Below the pieces are notes generated by a model. The model was not told where the DNA came from. It saw only the letters and a program-made list of their open reading frames with translations, and did no database searches. Shown here in pieces: positions 48,429-59,695 of a stretch of DNA of 64,000 nt. The stretch spans positions 372,001 to 436,000 of the forward strand of contig CP087975.1 of the NCBI GenBank assembly GCA_024426085.1, written 5' to 3'. The DNA is from Rhizobium sp. RCAM05350 (lineage in GTDB: Bacteria > Pseudomonadota > Alphaproteobacteria > Rhizobiales > Rhizobiaceae). The translations under genes and the position numbers were made by a program. The number at the start of each line of letters is the position of its first letter. The stretch's first letter is position 1.

Positions 48429-49999
48429 TTAGAACAGTGCCTGCAGTGCTGCTGTGGTCCGGGGTGCGAATGGTCCTTCGGCGCATACCTTGCGCACGCC
48501 ACGATCCCGGCAATAGGTCATCATCGCCCCAATTACCGATTTCCACCCTTTCTGACCTAGCGAAAGATATCCTCCATCGACCAGCTTCAGCCGGATCAGC
48601 TCGAGATAGAGTTGCAGGCGCTTCAGCGCGCAGTTCCTTGACCAGGCGATGGCGCATGGTGACAGGCAAGGCGTCGAGCCTGCGGATGAATTGCATTGGG
48701 CGCCCGACCTTTCCAGAGGCGGCATCGAGAAGAATCTCCTGATAGAGCCGCTCGGACTTACCAAGTGACGGGCCAATCTCCTCCAGGAGTGCAACTGCTT
48801 TCGCCGCATCGGCACGCACCACCTGACGATGGCCGTCGACAAGTCCGCCGCGGTAGATTTCAATGAGGCGCAGGCGGGCTTGGATGCTACCGGATGCGGC
48901 CATATCCGTAAGCCGGGAAAGACCCATCTTGGGGTTTTGCGGCACGCCGTTACCACGAAGATAGGCGTTGGCGATGGCAACACCTGCTTCGTCAAATCCG
49001 CTGGCGGCCAGAGATTCCAGTTGCCTTTGGCCATCTTTCGCCGTTGTCAAACGTGCCAGTTGCGCCTTTGCGAGGGCAAGGCGCCCGTACGAGTCTCCGT
49101 TATCCGCCGCTGCCTGATAATAGGCGAGCGCCTTCTTCATTTGTTGCGCGCCATAGAGGCCGTAAAAGTAGAGATCCCCCAGACGGATCATCGCATCGAC
49201 CCGACCTTGGGCGGCGGCCGTCTTCCAGGCCTCAATGGCGCCGGCGACATCAACGATTGGAGCCCCGCCCGTGAGCATCAGATCTCCCTCCGTGACAAGC
49301 GCGGATAACCTACCCTGTGCTTTGACCGATTCCAGCCGCGCCATGGCCGCAGCCGCATCACGCGACATGCCCTCGCCATAGGCCTGAAAGATGGCGAGTT
49401 CCTCGGTTACAGTGCGGTTGCCGGCAACCTCGGCACGCTCATAGGCCGCGACGGCTTTCGCAGCGTCGTAGCCGACAACCTTACCTTCGCGGTAATAGTC
49501 GCCAATCCGGATCATGGCGGCGACATCCCCCGGTCGGCCGCCTCTCCCAGACTGGCAAGAGCCAGTTCGAAATCAGGCGCATCTCCGTACGACCCAGCAT
49601 GGATGTCGGCGAGAAACAAAAGGACTGATACCTGTCCCCGAGCGGCCCGCGCGGTGAGATGCGCCAGCGCGCGCCTTGTCCAACCCCATTCCCGGGTCTG
49701 TGTAGGCCATCATGGCGAGGGTGAGCCGGGCTTCGTCACTGCCGGCCTGCTCGGCTAGGCGGTAATAGTAGACACCTTTTTCCAGATCGCGCGGAACCGC
49801 TTTTCCCTCTGCGTACATCTGCCCCAGTCGCCGATAACTTTTTGCGAGCTCCTCTGAAGCAGGTTGCGCGGTTGACTGCGCGAAAAACGGGACCGAGCGA
49901 CAATCCCGAAAAGAAAGAGAGGCCCAGGACAACCAGCATCGTCCGGAGACCGGTGGCTGGCCTCGTCATCATGCCGATGCTGTCGGGGTCACTGTCCAT
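48429..49999 (-). CDS. Sel1-repeat protein B with signal anchor (frameshifts)
   Basis: About 525 residues. N-terminus MDSDPDSIGMMTRPATGLRT then a hydrophobic helix (MLVVLGLSFFSGLSL). Tandem Sel1-like repeats follow, e.g. LAKSYRRLGQMYAEGKAVPR, YYYRLAEQAGSDEARLTLA, MIRIGDYYREGKVVGYDAAK and ALAYYQAAADNGDSYGRLAL. The C-terminus is distinct (GWKSVIGAMMTYCRDRGV). Several frame breaks (about 49880, 49650, 49530 and 48600). The ATG overlaps the stop of the upstream Sel1-repeat gene. Periplasmic scaffold, comparable in build to AlgK of alginate export, is a reasonable guess. Confidence 0.75.
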
Positions 50000-51896
50000 C
50001 GGTACCGTCTCCTGGCGAGTCCAGACCAGCCGCCTTCATGTAATACTGCGCTGCCCTGTTGCCATCCACTGGAACGCCGGCACCGTCACGATAGATGTCG
50101 CCGAGCCTGAGATAGGCAGTCGATATGCCCCCTGCTCCGGCCTTTTCAAAGGCCTCGACCGGGCTGATCGCCCCCGAGGGATTGCCGGAGCCGGCCTTAA
50201 GCAAGGCATCTCCGAGGGCCAGATAAGCCGATGCATCGCCCGCTTCCACGACCGACAGCATCATAGAAACGCCCCGTGCAGGATCCAAGTTGGCGGGCAG
50301 CCCGGAGATCAGTATTTCTCCAGCCCGGAGAGTGGCTGTGCGACTACCCTTATCTGCCGCCAACAGGTAGCTGGCGAGCGCGGCCCTTTCGTCGGCCGGG
50401 ACGAGACCGGCCACGCCGGTTCGCGCAAGATCGCCGACAACCACGATTGCATCAATCAGACCCATGGCCGCCAGCCGTTCGATGTCGGCCAACGCTGCCT
50501 GAGCCTCCTGCAGGGTACCCGTGCCGCGGACGAGGAGTTCATCGGCCTTAAGGCGCGCGAGGACGTCACCATGGCCGGCAGCACGCCGGTAGTATTCAAG
50601 CGCCTTGCCGTGCGCCCCGCGGGACAAGGTTGCCACTCGCGAAGATGTCCCCGAGGCGCGTAGCCGCACGCGGATCGCCCAACTTGTCCGCCTGCTCGTA
50701 GGCAGCAATCGCCGCGAACGGATCGGCAAGTCCAGCCGTTCCGTTGGCGAAAAGCTCGCCGAGCGAGAAGGCCGCAGAGCCGTCGCCGTCAGCCGCCATT
50801 CCACGAAGCGTTGACAACCCACCATCGAGATTGGCGGTTGTACCTTGCCCGAGAACCTGCATGACGGCCATTCGCAGCCGCGCGGAACGGCTGCCCTGTT
50901 CCGCTGCGGAGACGTAGAGCGAATAGGCGCGGGCGGGATCGAAGCGATCACCGGCCTGGTCGCGAGTCGAATAGAAATCGGCAAGGGCAACCTTGCCATC
51001 GGCCCCAGCGGTGGCGGCCAGTGCTTCCAGTCGCGCCAGCCCCCGTGCGCGGTCCGCAGCCACGCCTTCACCCGCCAAAAGCATCTGCGCCGTGCGCACC
51101 GCAGCGTAGCTGTCTCCCTTCGCACCCGCCTCCTCGAAAAAAGCGATAGGCCTTTGCTGGATCCCGCGGAACGATCAACCCATCATAATAGAGGTTCGCC
51201 AATCGCACCAAACCGCGTACTTCACCGGCATCGGCTGCCCGTTGCCACCGGGACACGGCCGCTTCGGCATCGATTGGCCCCGTTTCGCCCGATGCCGCCA
51301 AGTCGCCCAGCATCAGCATGGCGGTCGGCACTCCTGCGGCGGCGGCGATTTCAAGCTCGGCACGCGCTTCCTTCCGGTCGACCGGGGAGGCCCTCGCCGC
51401 GCAGCATCATCTCGGCGAGGCGCCAGCGGGCGCCGGCGTAACCTGCGGTCACGGGCCATGCGGAAAAGGGCAAGAGCGGCCCGTAAGTCCTTGGGTACGA
51501 TGGAACCCTGGCGGTAAAGATCACCGAGCCGGACAAGCGCCTCCGGATCGCCGAGTTCTCCGGCGACTTCGTATGACGAGACTGCCCGTGCACCATCGGG
51601 AGGGGCTTGATCGGGATTGCCAAAAATCCACGAAGGATCGATGACAGAAATGACGACGGACTTCGGCGAGGCTCGGCGAGCAGCGTCCAGAAACTCCTGG
51701 ACATGCCCAGCCTTTTGCCGCGCAAGGCTGCCGTCGTGTAAAGGTCGCCAAGCTTGCGATATGCCCTGGCGAGCGAGGAAGCCGGCTCGACAACGCGCTC
51801 ACCTGGCATCTCGGCCGCCCTGATCGGACTGCCCCAGAGAACCAGGGCAAATATCGTCCAAACGCCGCCGCTGATCCAGTGTCGTAGCAGTCCCAT
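49989..51896 (-). CDS. Sel1-repeat protein A, secreted (frameshifts)
   Basis: About 635 residues. Signal peptide MGLLRHWISGGVWTIFALVL ending near PIRAAE, then many Sel1-like repeats (LARAYRKLGDLYTT; RLANLYYDGLIVPRDPAKAY; ATRLGDIFASGNLVPRG; AYLRLGDIYRDGAGVPVDGN). GGAGGAAG precedes the ATG. Several frame breaks (about 51740, 51390, 51140 and 50620), mostly in GC-rich repeats. Sits between the polysaccharide deacetylase and Sel1-repeat protein B in one operon. A protein-protein scaffold for polysaccharide modification or export is likely. Confidence 0.75.
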
Positions 51897-51921
51897 CTGC
51901 TTCCTCCGAACGGACGGCACC

Positions 51922-52717
51922 CTATAGGGTAGTCGCCATCAATTGCTTGATCCGCCTTGCCTGTCGCCAGCCAAAAGTCGTGGGCCGGAAGGCCGTCGGC
52001 GCGACGGCAAGACCCTTTCCCACGAGAAAATGTGAAATCTCCGCAGCACCCATCGAATCCTCAATGATGATCCGCGACAGGCTGAAGCGGTCCTCGTGTC
52101 GGGAACTGAATGCGTGCCGGACACTGCACGCAGCGAGAAAACCCGCTTCGGCAGTGATCCGCCTTGTCGCAACGGTCGAATACCCGTGAGGATAGGCAAA
52201 CGTGCGAACCGGCCGTCCGATTGCATCCTCGATTGCACTTCGGCTGCCCACTATTTCCATAGCCGCACGCTCGCGACCTAAAATGTCAAGATGCGGGTGG
52301 CTGACGCTGTGCGCGCCGATTTCTATTCCCGCTTCGGCCAGCGAGGCGATCTGCCTCCAGGACATCATGGGACGTCCCCCCTGACCCAGGTCTGCAAGCC
52401 AACCGGCAGAGCCGCCCACATATCCGGATGCCACGTAGAGCGTTGCTGGAAAACCGAAGCGACAGGATTGGCATTGCACCAGTGAGAAAATCGGCAAGGC
52501 CGTCATCAAAGGTGATAATTACAGTTCGCTCGGGAATCTTGGTGCCGGCAATCCTCGCCGTGACAAAAGCCTCGACGGTCATCGGCGTGAACCCTTCGTC
52601 ACGGATCACCGAGAGATGCGTCTCGAAACGCACCGGCGTGACCACCCACCGGGCATATTCTCCCGGACGCTCCCAGTCGATGCTGTGGTATAACAGGATT
52701 GGTAGCGCGTCAGTCAT
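51922..52717 (-). CDS. Polysaccharide deacetylase (NodB homology, CE4; one frameshift)
   Basis: About 265 residues. NodB-domain motifs: TVIITFDDGLADF (catalytic and metal Asp pair), GIEIGAHSVSHPHLDIL (metal His pair H-x3-H), and VRTFAYPHGYSTVAT. The frame breaks near 52467 (repaired: GFPATLYVASGYVGG). Its start overlaps the end of the upstream glycosyltransferase gene (ATGA). Removes acetyl groups from the nascent or exported polysaccharide. It lacks an obvious signal peptide, so it may act in the cytoplasm or on a lipid-linked intermediate. Confidence 0.88.
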
Positions 52718-54914
52718 GAACGTCCAGTCTCCGTACCAGCCACCAAACGCTCTTCTCCGTCGGACTTGACAGGTTTGGCCAGGGATCTGCGGCTGCCCAG
52801 ATAGGCGAGCGGACCCAACAGGATGCCGAGCCGCTCGAGCCAGACGTAGGATCGTGGATAATCCGGCGGCAATCTATTTATCTTTTGCGATCGGAATCCC
52901 ATCATGTGTGCAATCCCAGCGGGCAAGCCAATGAGGATTTGCCAGAGCAAGGCCGGCCTATGCATCACCATGGATGCGAGGTAGGCGCCTAGCCCGACCC
53001 CGTAGCCATGCGCCTGGCGCTGCATCCCCGCCGCTTCCCGCCGGTGCAGGTGCCAAGTGACCGCAGCCGGTTCATAGACGATAGCCTGTCCGGAGAGGAT
53101 TAGGGAGGCGAAACCGTGGAGGTCGTCACCGCCCCGTGCCCTTGTGCCGGCGCCGAGCGCTGAATCGAAGTAACCGATCCGCTCAAGCGCCGTCCGCCGG
53201 AATGCCATCGCAGCACCGGACCCGAATTGGCCGGCCGTCAGTGGATAGAGGGGGCCGGGACCACGATTGGCTCCCATGTCGAAGCGCTGCCGGGTGAACC
53301 CCTTGCCGAAGCCGCCATGGCGCTCAGTCCAGTATTGCGCCTGGGTTTCGAGTTCCATGGGGAGGATCAGGCCGGTCACGCAGCCGACATCATCCCCCAC
53401 CTCGAAGCCCGAGACAATTGCAGGATAGCCAGCCCCTGTCGCACACCACGTCGTCATCCGTGAAGGCGATCAGGTCGTGGCGTGCGCGAGCCACGCCGGC
53501 ATTGTGAGCCTGTGCGAGGCCGGGACGAAGCTCGCGGACATAGCGGACCCCGCTGCTGTAAAGCTCGCTGACCAGTTGCCGCGTCCGATTGTCGGAGGGC
53601 GCGTTGTCAACGACGATGATCTCGAAGTTCGAGTAATTCTGGGACATCAGGCTGTCGAGGCAGCGGGCAAGCTGCGCCGGCCGGTCCCGGGTGGCTACGA
53701 CAACGCTGATCGGCTTCGCATCTGCGGGAACTGGCGCAGGATCTGGAGTTGCGGGATGTGCAGAGAGGCGCGACCAGAAGCGAGCGAAACAGCAGCGTGT
53801 CCTCAACGGCTCGGATCAACGGCAGTTCCACAGTTGCAACCGGCCGCCCGCCGCGGCGCACCAGGGCGAAAACGCCGCCATGCTCGCGCCCATTGCCCGT
53901 GGTTCCGAGTGGCTTCCACTGCGGCGGAACGTCGAGGTCGACATCGATAATCGAGATGGGCTGAAAACCATCCGCCGGGGCAGCTTTCGATGAGCGCAGG
54001 AAGCGGAAATCGGCATAACCGGCTGCGGTCTGTAGTAAGCCAGCCACGATGGCTGCAGCCCGACCGAGCCCGCCTATGCGTCCGCGCAGAGTATCGCCAA
54101 GGCCGGCGGCAATTCCACCGGGGAGGATTGCCGACAGGTAGCGCTGTTCGCTCGATAAGCCATCCTGGCGACCGTTCAGACTAACCAACATGGCCTTGGA
54201 GCGACCTTCCGCAAGGCAGCGCCGGAGGAAATAAGCCAAGGACTTGCGCCCTTCGCTGATATGGTGACGGACTAGGATCGCCGGGTCGTAAACAATGCGC
54301 CCACCGGGAAATACATTGGTCGCTCTGATGCAGATATCGGTCTCCTCGCCACCGAAGGCATTGCCGCCTTCCCGTCCGAGGGTTTCCCGGAAACCACCGA
54401 GCAAGGTGATCTTATCCCGCTGGAAGGACATATTGCAGCCGATCAGGTTGCGCACAGCCTCCACCCGGGTGGGGAGTCCGCGATAGGAGCAGCCAACGAC
54501 CCAGGCGAACTCCTCGGGAAACCAGGACGGCGCGCCGCCCGGCCAGACGGCCTCGACATATCCGCCCACGCCGATGACAGATGGATCGGCATAATGGGTT
54601 GCCATCCTCGACAGCCATTCGGGGTCGGCTTCCGCATCATCGTCCAGAAATGCAATGATGGTGGAACTAGCGGCCTGACAGCCAGTATTTCGTGCACCAG
54701 ACAGGCCTTTCGGGCCGCTGTTGGCGATCACCCGGGCCTCTGGGCAGCGCTTCGCCAACTCATCGGCTAGGCGCCCATTGTGATCCGCCACCACGATGAT
54801 CTCGTGCGGTTTGAAAGTCTGTGCCGCAACCGACCGAATCGCATTGACCGACAATTCAGTCCGCTCATCGGTGTGAACACAGATCACAACGCAGAAGGAA
54901 AGCTGATCTTGCAT
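52714..54914 (-). CDS. Two-module family 2 glycosyltransferase (frameshifts)
   Basis: The first module (MQDQLSFCVVICVHTDERTE) is GT2 with TIIAFLDDDAEADPEWLSRM. Its frame continues without a stop through IDVDLDVPPQWKPLG into GGVFALVRRGGRPVATVELP, which normally opens another type of GT2. After a break near 53775 the second module reads PISVVVATRDRPAQLARCLD and LIAFTDDDVVCDRGWL, and after another near 53415 it runs to GTETGRS. So two glycosyltransferases appear fused, about 735 residues in all; a lost stop between two genes cannot be excluded. Sugar specificity unknown. Overlaps the deacetylase gene. Confidence 0.78.
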
Positions 54915-54923
54915 GGCAACCGA

Positions 54924-55751
54924 TTACCTGATGGTTTGATCTTCCGGATTAGCGAGATAGAGCGGCCAGCCCCGGCGCCGACGGTCGGTTTCGGACACCT
55001 GCTTTTTGCTGTGTTCCGCACCGACGGCGTGTTTGGTGATGGTCCTCAGCACCCGCCAACCGTCCTTGAACGTATTGAGATTGCTGACACCATGAATGCG
55101 CCGATACTCCATCGAGGGCACCTCGTGGACTCTAAGTCTTGCAACCAACGCCCGCAGGTTCATGCTCGTCTCGATCTCGAACCCCTCGGCGTCATCGGAC
55201 ACGAGCACGGGCCAGACATCCCTCCAGAAGGCATTGTAGCCGTAGCAAAGATCGGTAAAGCGGGAACCGAAGCGCAACTTCACCAAGGTCACAAACCCCC
55301 AGTTGCCAAGCCTGCGGTACCACTCCATATCGCTCGTTCCACCGCCCTGCATGAAACGTGACCCCTTCACAAAGTCGGCACCCGACAAGAGTGCACCGAC
55401 GAAGACCGGGATTTCGGCCGGATCGGCGGAACCATCGGCATCCAGCGTGATGATAATGCTGCCCGTTGCAGCTTCCACGCCAGAGCGCAACGCACGGCCT
55501 TTGCCTTTGCGCATTTCCTTGATGATTTTGATGGACGGGATCAGCTGTCGTGCTACATCGACGGTTCCGTCCTGGGAATTTCCGTCGACTAGAATTACTT
55601 CTGAAACCCAGCCTGGAATACGTGGCAAGACGTAAGGTAGATTTTTTGCTTCGTTCAGGGTTGGAATGACAACGGTAACAGAAGAAAATCCAGCCATCAC
55701 ATTGGAGGCGTGAGTTGACGGCCACTCAACATTCAGGTGAGAATCTTGCAT
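54924..55751 (-). CDS. Family 2 glycosyltransferase (DPM/GtrB-like)
   Basis: Intact 275-residue enzyme: SVTVVIPTLNEAKNLPYVLP, ILVDGNSQDGTVDVARQL, GSIIITLDADGSADPAEIP (DxD) and SRFTDLCYGYNAFWRDVWP. This is the soluble polyprenyl-phosphate sugar transferase type, likely moving a sugar to a lipid carrier. First gene of the minus-strand operon with the fused GT2, deacetylase and Sel1-repeat genes; 9 bases separate it from the next start. Confidence 0.9.
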   Translation of the reverse strand: MQDSHLNVEWPSTHASNVMAGFSSVTVVIPTLNEAKNLPYVLPRIPGWVSEVILVDGNSQDGTVDVARQLIPSIKIIKEMRKGKGRALRSGVEAATGSIIITLDADGSADPAEIPVFVGALLSGADFVKGSRFMQGGGTSDMEWYRRLGNWGFVTLVKLRFGSRFTDLCYGYNAFWRDVWPVLVSDDAEGFEIETSMNLRALVARLRVHEVPSMEYRRIHGVSNLNTFKDGWRVLRTITKHAVGAEHSKKQVSETDRRRRGWPLYLANPEDQTIR

Positions 55752-56221
55752 TGCTTACCCTCAGCGGAAAATTATTAATCTGCAACACCAACCATTCTAA
55801 TATACTTCATGACACATGAAGAAGATCTTCTGGTTAGGTTAACGAATAGTATAATCCCCTAATATTAATCGTTGCATCCCGATTGAATAGTTGCCTTGGT
55901 CCGGGATATCTTTAGACTTTCTACATCAGCGGCACGGGACTTTGGGCCGGAAGTCGATGGGACCAACGTCCCGTAACAACACAAGAAAATCCTGCAACTT
56001 CACCGGCAAGCACGTCAGCGCCGCATGTGCAAATATGACGCGCAAAGGACACTTTAGCGCTTTATACCTGTTGCATAATTCCTTAAACCGATTCCGATAT
56101 AGGGAATTATGCAGCAGGGCGGCACCCCGGCTAGATGTTTTTCAGCCATGGCAGAAGGCGATCAGTTGAATAACTGACATGTTTCTGGCGCAGTCTGATC
56201 TTGGCAGCAATGGAGTTTTGT
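55752..56221. other. AT-rich intergenic region
   Basis: About 470 bases upstream of the minus-strand glycosyltransferase operon and of a small plus-strand gene. AT-rich, especially 55770-55870 and 56060-56110. It contains GCATAATTCCT/AGGAATTATGC-like arms (near 56074-56084 and 56102-56112), an inverted repeat that could form a hairpin. No gene is supported. Confidence 0.45.
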
Positions 56222-56542
56222 GTGTCTGACATCCATAGCAACGATTTTGTCGCGCAGTGGGCTGACCTGATGGAAGAATGGACTACCGTGTCCCGATCGC
56301 TGGATATAGCGTTGGAGAAGGCCGGCTCGCCAGACAAGGGCATATTTTCCGAATGGCAAAGGACAGCCGGCGAGGCCTGCAAGCGACAAGACGAGGTCAG
56401 GCAGCGTATAGGCGAACTGATCAACCGCGCCATGTCAACACGGCAGAGCCCGGTGGATGGATTAGTGATCGGCCAGATCGCAGGCGACCTGCTTCCAGCC
56501 ATCAACCAGTCGGTTCAACAGAAAGTGAAAAAGAGTTCGTAA
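56222..56542 (+). CDS. Hypothetical helical protein (106 aa)
   Basis: GTG start at 56222 with GGAG upstream (ATG 56210 is an alternative). The product opens MSDIHSNDFVAQWADLMEEW and is mostly helical and soluble (GEACKRQDEVRQRIGELINR). No family known. Convergent with the POTRA protein gene. Function unknown. Confidence 0.55.
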   Translation: MSDIHSNDFVAQWADLMEEWTTVSRSLDIALEKAGSPDKGIFSEWQRTAGEACKRQDEVRQRIGELINRAMSTRQSPVDGLVIGQIAGDLLPAINQSVQQKVKKSS

Positions 56543-56564
56543 CCGAAAACGACCTGCTCCGAGT

Positions 56565-57591
56565 TCAATTTATGAAATAAACAATCCGCTCGAAGGCCAG
56601 AACCGCGCCGACCAGAAGTGCCGAGACCAAGGCAATGTCGATCACCAAGTACGGGTTCTTTGCCGTGAACATTGAGGTCGAGACGACGATCTGCCGAAGG
56701 ATGATCATTGCGCCGCAGGAGACGAGCACCGCAAGGCCGACAAGTCCGTTGTCAGCGAGGTCTTCTTCCGTTTTGTTATTTCGCTGCAAGTCAGCGACAA
56801 TATCGACGATTGCTGGATTGCCCTCCCGTGCAACGAGCGAGAGAGAGATGCGGCGAAATTGGCCGAGATCCTCCATGTGGCGTCGAAGGCGATCGACAGC
56901 TGCGGGATCATAGGGAGTGCCCTTCAACTCTCTGGCAATCCCCCTCCGCCGGCCTCGCCTCCCCCACGCAGGAGGACGTCACCAAACCTGGCTTGCGGAC
57001 CTGTTTCCATCGAAATGTCCAGCCCGGCGAGCAGCGTCGGGGAATATTTCCGGATGGCCATCAGAACGAACGACCGGTGCAGGAAATTGACTCTCCTCAG
57101 TCACCCGCAGGACATCGCGTCGGATAACCGCGATCGTGTCGGCGCGTGCTGCCTGCCCCATATATCGGTCGGTGACAAACTGAAGTTTCGTTTGCAGGGC
57201 GCCGGCTATTGAGCCGGAAAGTCCGTTCAGCGCCACATATCCGAGGCTGTAGATATTGCCGGGTTCCGGCCGCAGCACCGACTGCCCATCCGCCCCCTTC
57301 AACACCTCCGTCCGCGCCTCGACATAGCCGAATGCCTGCATCAACCGCGTCAGGCGCACGGCCTCGGTCTCCCTGATCGTGGAGGCTATCCGGCTTGACC
57401 AATCCCATAGACGGAAAATTGAAGCTGTTTTCAATTGCCTCTCGTAGAACAGGTTCGGTGACCCGCTCCAAATCCAGCTTCAAGCCCGCTTCTGCAGTTT
57501 CGAATTCGAACAGAAACAGAAGGAGAAACCCCAGACCAAGCAGTCTTGGGCCAAATCGGCAGAAGGAAACTAATGTTGTTCGAGAACTCAT
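56565..57591 (-). CDS. TamA-like POTRA protein without beta-barrel (several frameshifts)
   Basis: Signal-like N-terminus (MSSRTTLVSFCRFGPRLLG, then GLGFLLLFLFEFETAEAG). POTRA-type repeats follow: RLTRLMQAFGYVEARTEVL; a segment repaired to GLDISMETGPQARFGDVLLR; and LKGTPYDPAAVDRLRRHMED with FRRISLSLVAREGN, all in the style of TamA/BamA. Instead of a 16-strand barrel the protein ends with two hydrophobic helices (LVGLAVLVSCGAMIILRQIV; VIDIALVSALLVGAVLAF). Frame breaks near 57390, 57080, 56935. About 340 residues. Divergent from the FemAB-like gene. Possibly a periplasmic adaptor for polysaccharide or protein export. Confidence 0.6.
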
Positions 57592-57727
57592 CGGATTATT
57601 AACCTGCCATCCTGTCTCAATTTCAGCAAGTGATACCTGGGAAGAAGACTTGACGGTTAGCCAAAATTACTTTCCATAGTTGTCATCAAAAGGTATTCAT
57701 GACGAAACCGTGCCATACGGAATCGAT

Positions 57728-58849
57728 ATGACACCGGACTCTGACCACCGCCAGATCGAGGGCTATGACAAGCCGGATGCCGCAAGCCATCTGGCTCTCG
57801 GCTTGAAATTAACTGAAGTGGTTTCTCCGGCTCCCCGCGAGGATTGGTTCGACATCTGGAGCACTGACCCTTTCGCCCTTCCGACACAAGGGCCGGACTG
57901 GATGCTTGCGGCGACGTTGCTAGGACCCTACCGCGATTCAAGCCGGCTCTACAGATTCTCGGATGGTGTCCGCGCCGTGCTGCCGCTGTTTTCCTGCACC
58001 GGTGTGCCGGCCATGCTGCAGTATCTTGCCTCTCCGCCTCCGGCTTGGGGTTACGGAGGACTTGTCTCCGATCGTCCGCTGACGTCCACTCATTATGCCA
58101 TAGTCGTCGCCGACCTTAGAAAACGCAATGCGCTGCAGGTATCCATCAGACCGAATCCATTTACTTCGCACTATTGGAAAAACGTGGAAGGACGAGGAAT
58201 ATTGTCCCTGTCCAAGCGGGCGCATGTGCTCGAACTGTCGGAAGGCTTCGACGCCATCCGCGCAAAGCGGTTTTCCTCCAATGCGCGCCGGCACCTCAAG
58301 ACCGCTCAGGCGGCAGGCCTTGAGGTGGTTAGTGGTCACGATCCGGAGATAATCCAGGAATTTCACGGCCTGCTGATGCAATCATTCGACCGATGGGCGA
58401 CACAGCAAGGCGAGCCGGCACTGCTTGCTCGTCTGCGCGGTACGCGACGAGATCCACTGGAGAAATTCCTGGCCATCGCTCGAACCATCGGCCCCCAAAT
58501 GAAAGTATACCTCGCACGCCTCGACCAGCGCCCAGTCGCCGCAATCATCGTTCTATTCGGTCGCAACGCGCATTATACGCGAGGCGCGATGGACAAAGCC
58601 CTGGCTGGACCAACTGCGGCCAACTACCTGCTCCATGCCACGGCGATCGAGGAGGCCTGCCGGCGCGACTGCGGAACCTATAACATGGGAGAAACAGGCC
58701 AGTCGAAATCATTGGCCGACTTCAAGGAGAAGTTCGGGGCAGTTGGCGTCGACTACAGCGAGTTCCGTCTCGAACGGCTGCCTATTACCCGTATTGATAG
58801 CTTGCTTCGTACGACTGTGAAGCGATTGTTAGGAATGAAGGATGCCTGA
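57728..58849 (+). CDS. FemAB/GNAT-like acyltransferase
   Basis: Intact 373-residue protein of the FemAB-related GNAT group (BioF2-like). Features: VRAVLPLFSCTGVPAMLQYL, ARRHLKTAQAAGLEVVSGHD, KVYLARLDQRPVAAIIVLFG and the C-terminal GTYNMGETGQSKSLADFKEK. Such proteins transfer acyl or aminoacyl groups and are frequent in exopolysaccharide clusters. ATG 57728 was chosen; an in-frame ATG 48 bases upstream also exists. The GH16 gene starts inside its 3' end (8-base overlap). Confidence 0.82.
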   Translation: MTPDSDHRQIEGYDKPDAASHLALGLKLTEVVSPAPREDWFDIWSTDPFALPTQGPDWMLAATLLGPYRDSSRLYRFSDGVRAVLPLFSCTGVPAMLQYLASPPPAWGYGGLVSDRPLTSTHYAIVVADLRKRNALQVSIRPNPFTSHYWKNVEGRGILSLSKRAHVLELSEGFDAIRAKRFSSNARRHLKTAQAAGLEVVSGHDPEIIQEFHGLLMQSFDRWATQQGEPALLARLRGTRRDPLEKFLAIARTIGPQMKVYLARLDQRPVAAIIVLFGRNAHYTRGAMDKALAGPTAANYLLHATAIEEACRRDCGTYNMGETGQSKSLADFKEKFGAVGVDYSEFRLERLPITRIDSLLRTTVKRLLGMKDA

Positions 58850-59695
58850 ACCACGCACAGCGCTTGGCCGCCTTCTTCTCGTCAGACTTCTGTCCCTCAC
58901 CGCGCTTACAGCGTTGTGGCCGCTGAGCGGCCCGGCCGGAGCGAACCCGTTGGGCGTCGACGGCCGTTGGCAGCTTGTCTTTTCCGACGAGTTTGACGCC
59001 CAGCTATCGGCCGACAAGTGGACGCGTTGCTACTGGTGGGATGACAATGGCTGTACCAATCTCGGCAACAGGGAACTTCAATGGTATATGCCCGACAATG
59101 TCATCGTGTCAGACGGAAACCTGATCTTGCGGGCAAAGGAACAGTCCGTCCCGGGTTACAAGGGTCAGACTTACAATTACTCGAGTGGCATGGTGACAAG
59201 CGGACGAGGCTATTTGGAGCGTGCCAAGCCTGACCGATTTTCAACCACCTATGGTTACTTCGAAATCCGTGCAAAACTTCCGGCTGGCAAGGGTCTATGG
59301 CCCGCATTCTGGCTACTTCCGAGCACTCACGACTCCAAACCTGAAATCGATGTGTTGGAGGTATTGGGACATGAGCCAGACAAGCTAAAAATGCACGTCC
59401 ATTACCGGGACAACAATGGCGACAGCCAGAACGACGGCAAGGAATCCACGGTTCAGAACATGACCGAAGATTTCCATGTCTTTGGGCTGGAATGGCGCAA
59501 GGACGCGATTATCTGGTACTTCGACGGGGAGGAGAAATGGCGCTATACCGTCGAGGCGAACATCTCCCAGGAGCCAATGTACATCCTGCTCAATCTCGCC
59601 GTCGGGGGGAATGGCCCGGCGCACCTGACCAAGGAACCGTATTCCCGGCTGATTATGTGATCGATTATGTGAAGGTGTGGAAGAGGCAGTCCTGA
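58842..59695 (+). CDS. Secreted GH16 endo-beta-glycanase (one frameshift near the end)
   Basis: Glycoside hydrolase family 16, as ExoK/ExsH of succinoglycan processing. Signal peptide (LLLVRLLSLTALTALWPLSG) then the jelly-roll domain. Catalytic motif PEIDVLEVLG (ExDxxE), preceded by RAKLPAGKGLWPAFWLLPS. Near 59609 one G is missing from a G run; the repaired end reads GGEWPGAPDQGTVFP and DYVIDYVKVWKRQS, closing at 59693-59695. About 283 residues. The stop overlaps the flippase start (TGATG). Probably sets the chain length of the polysaccharide. Confidence 0.9.
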
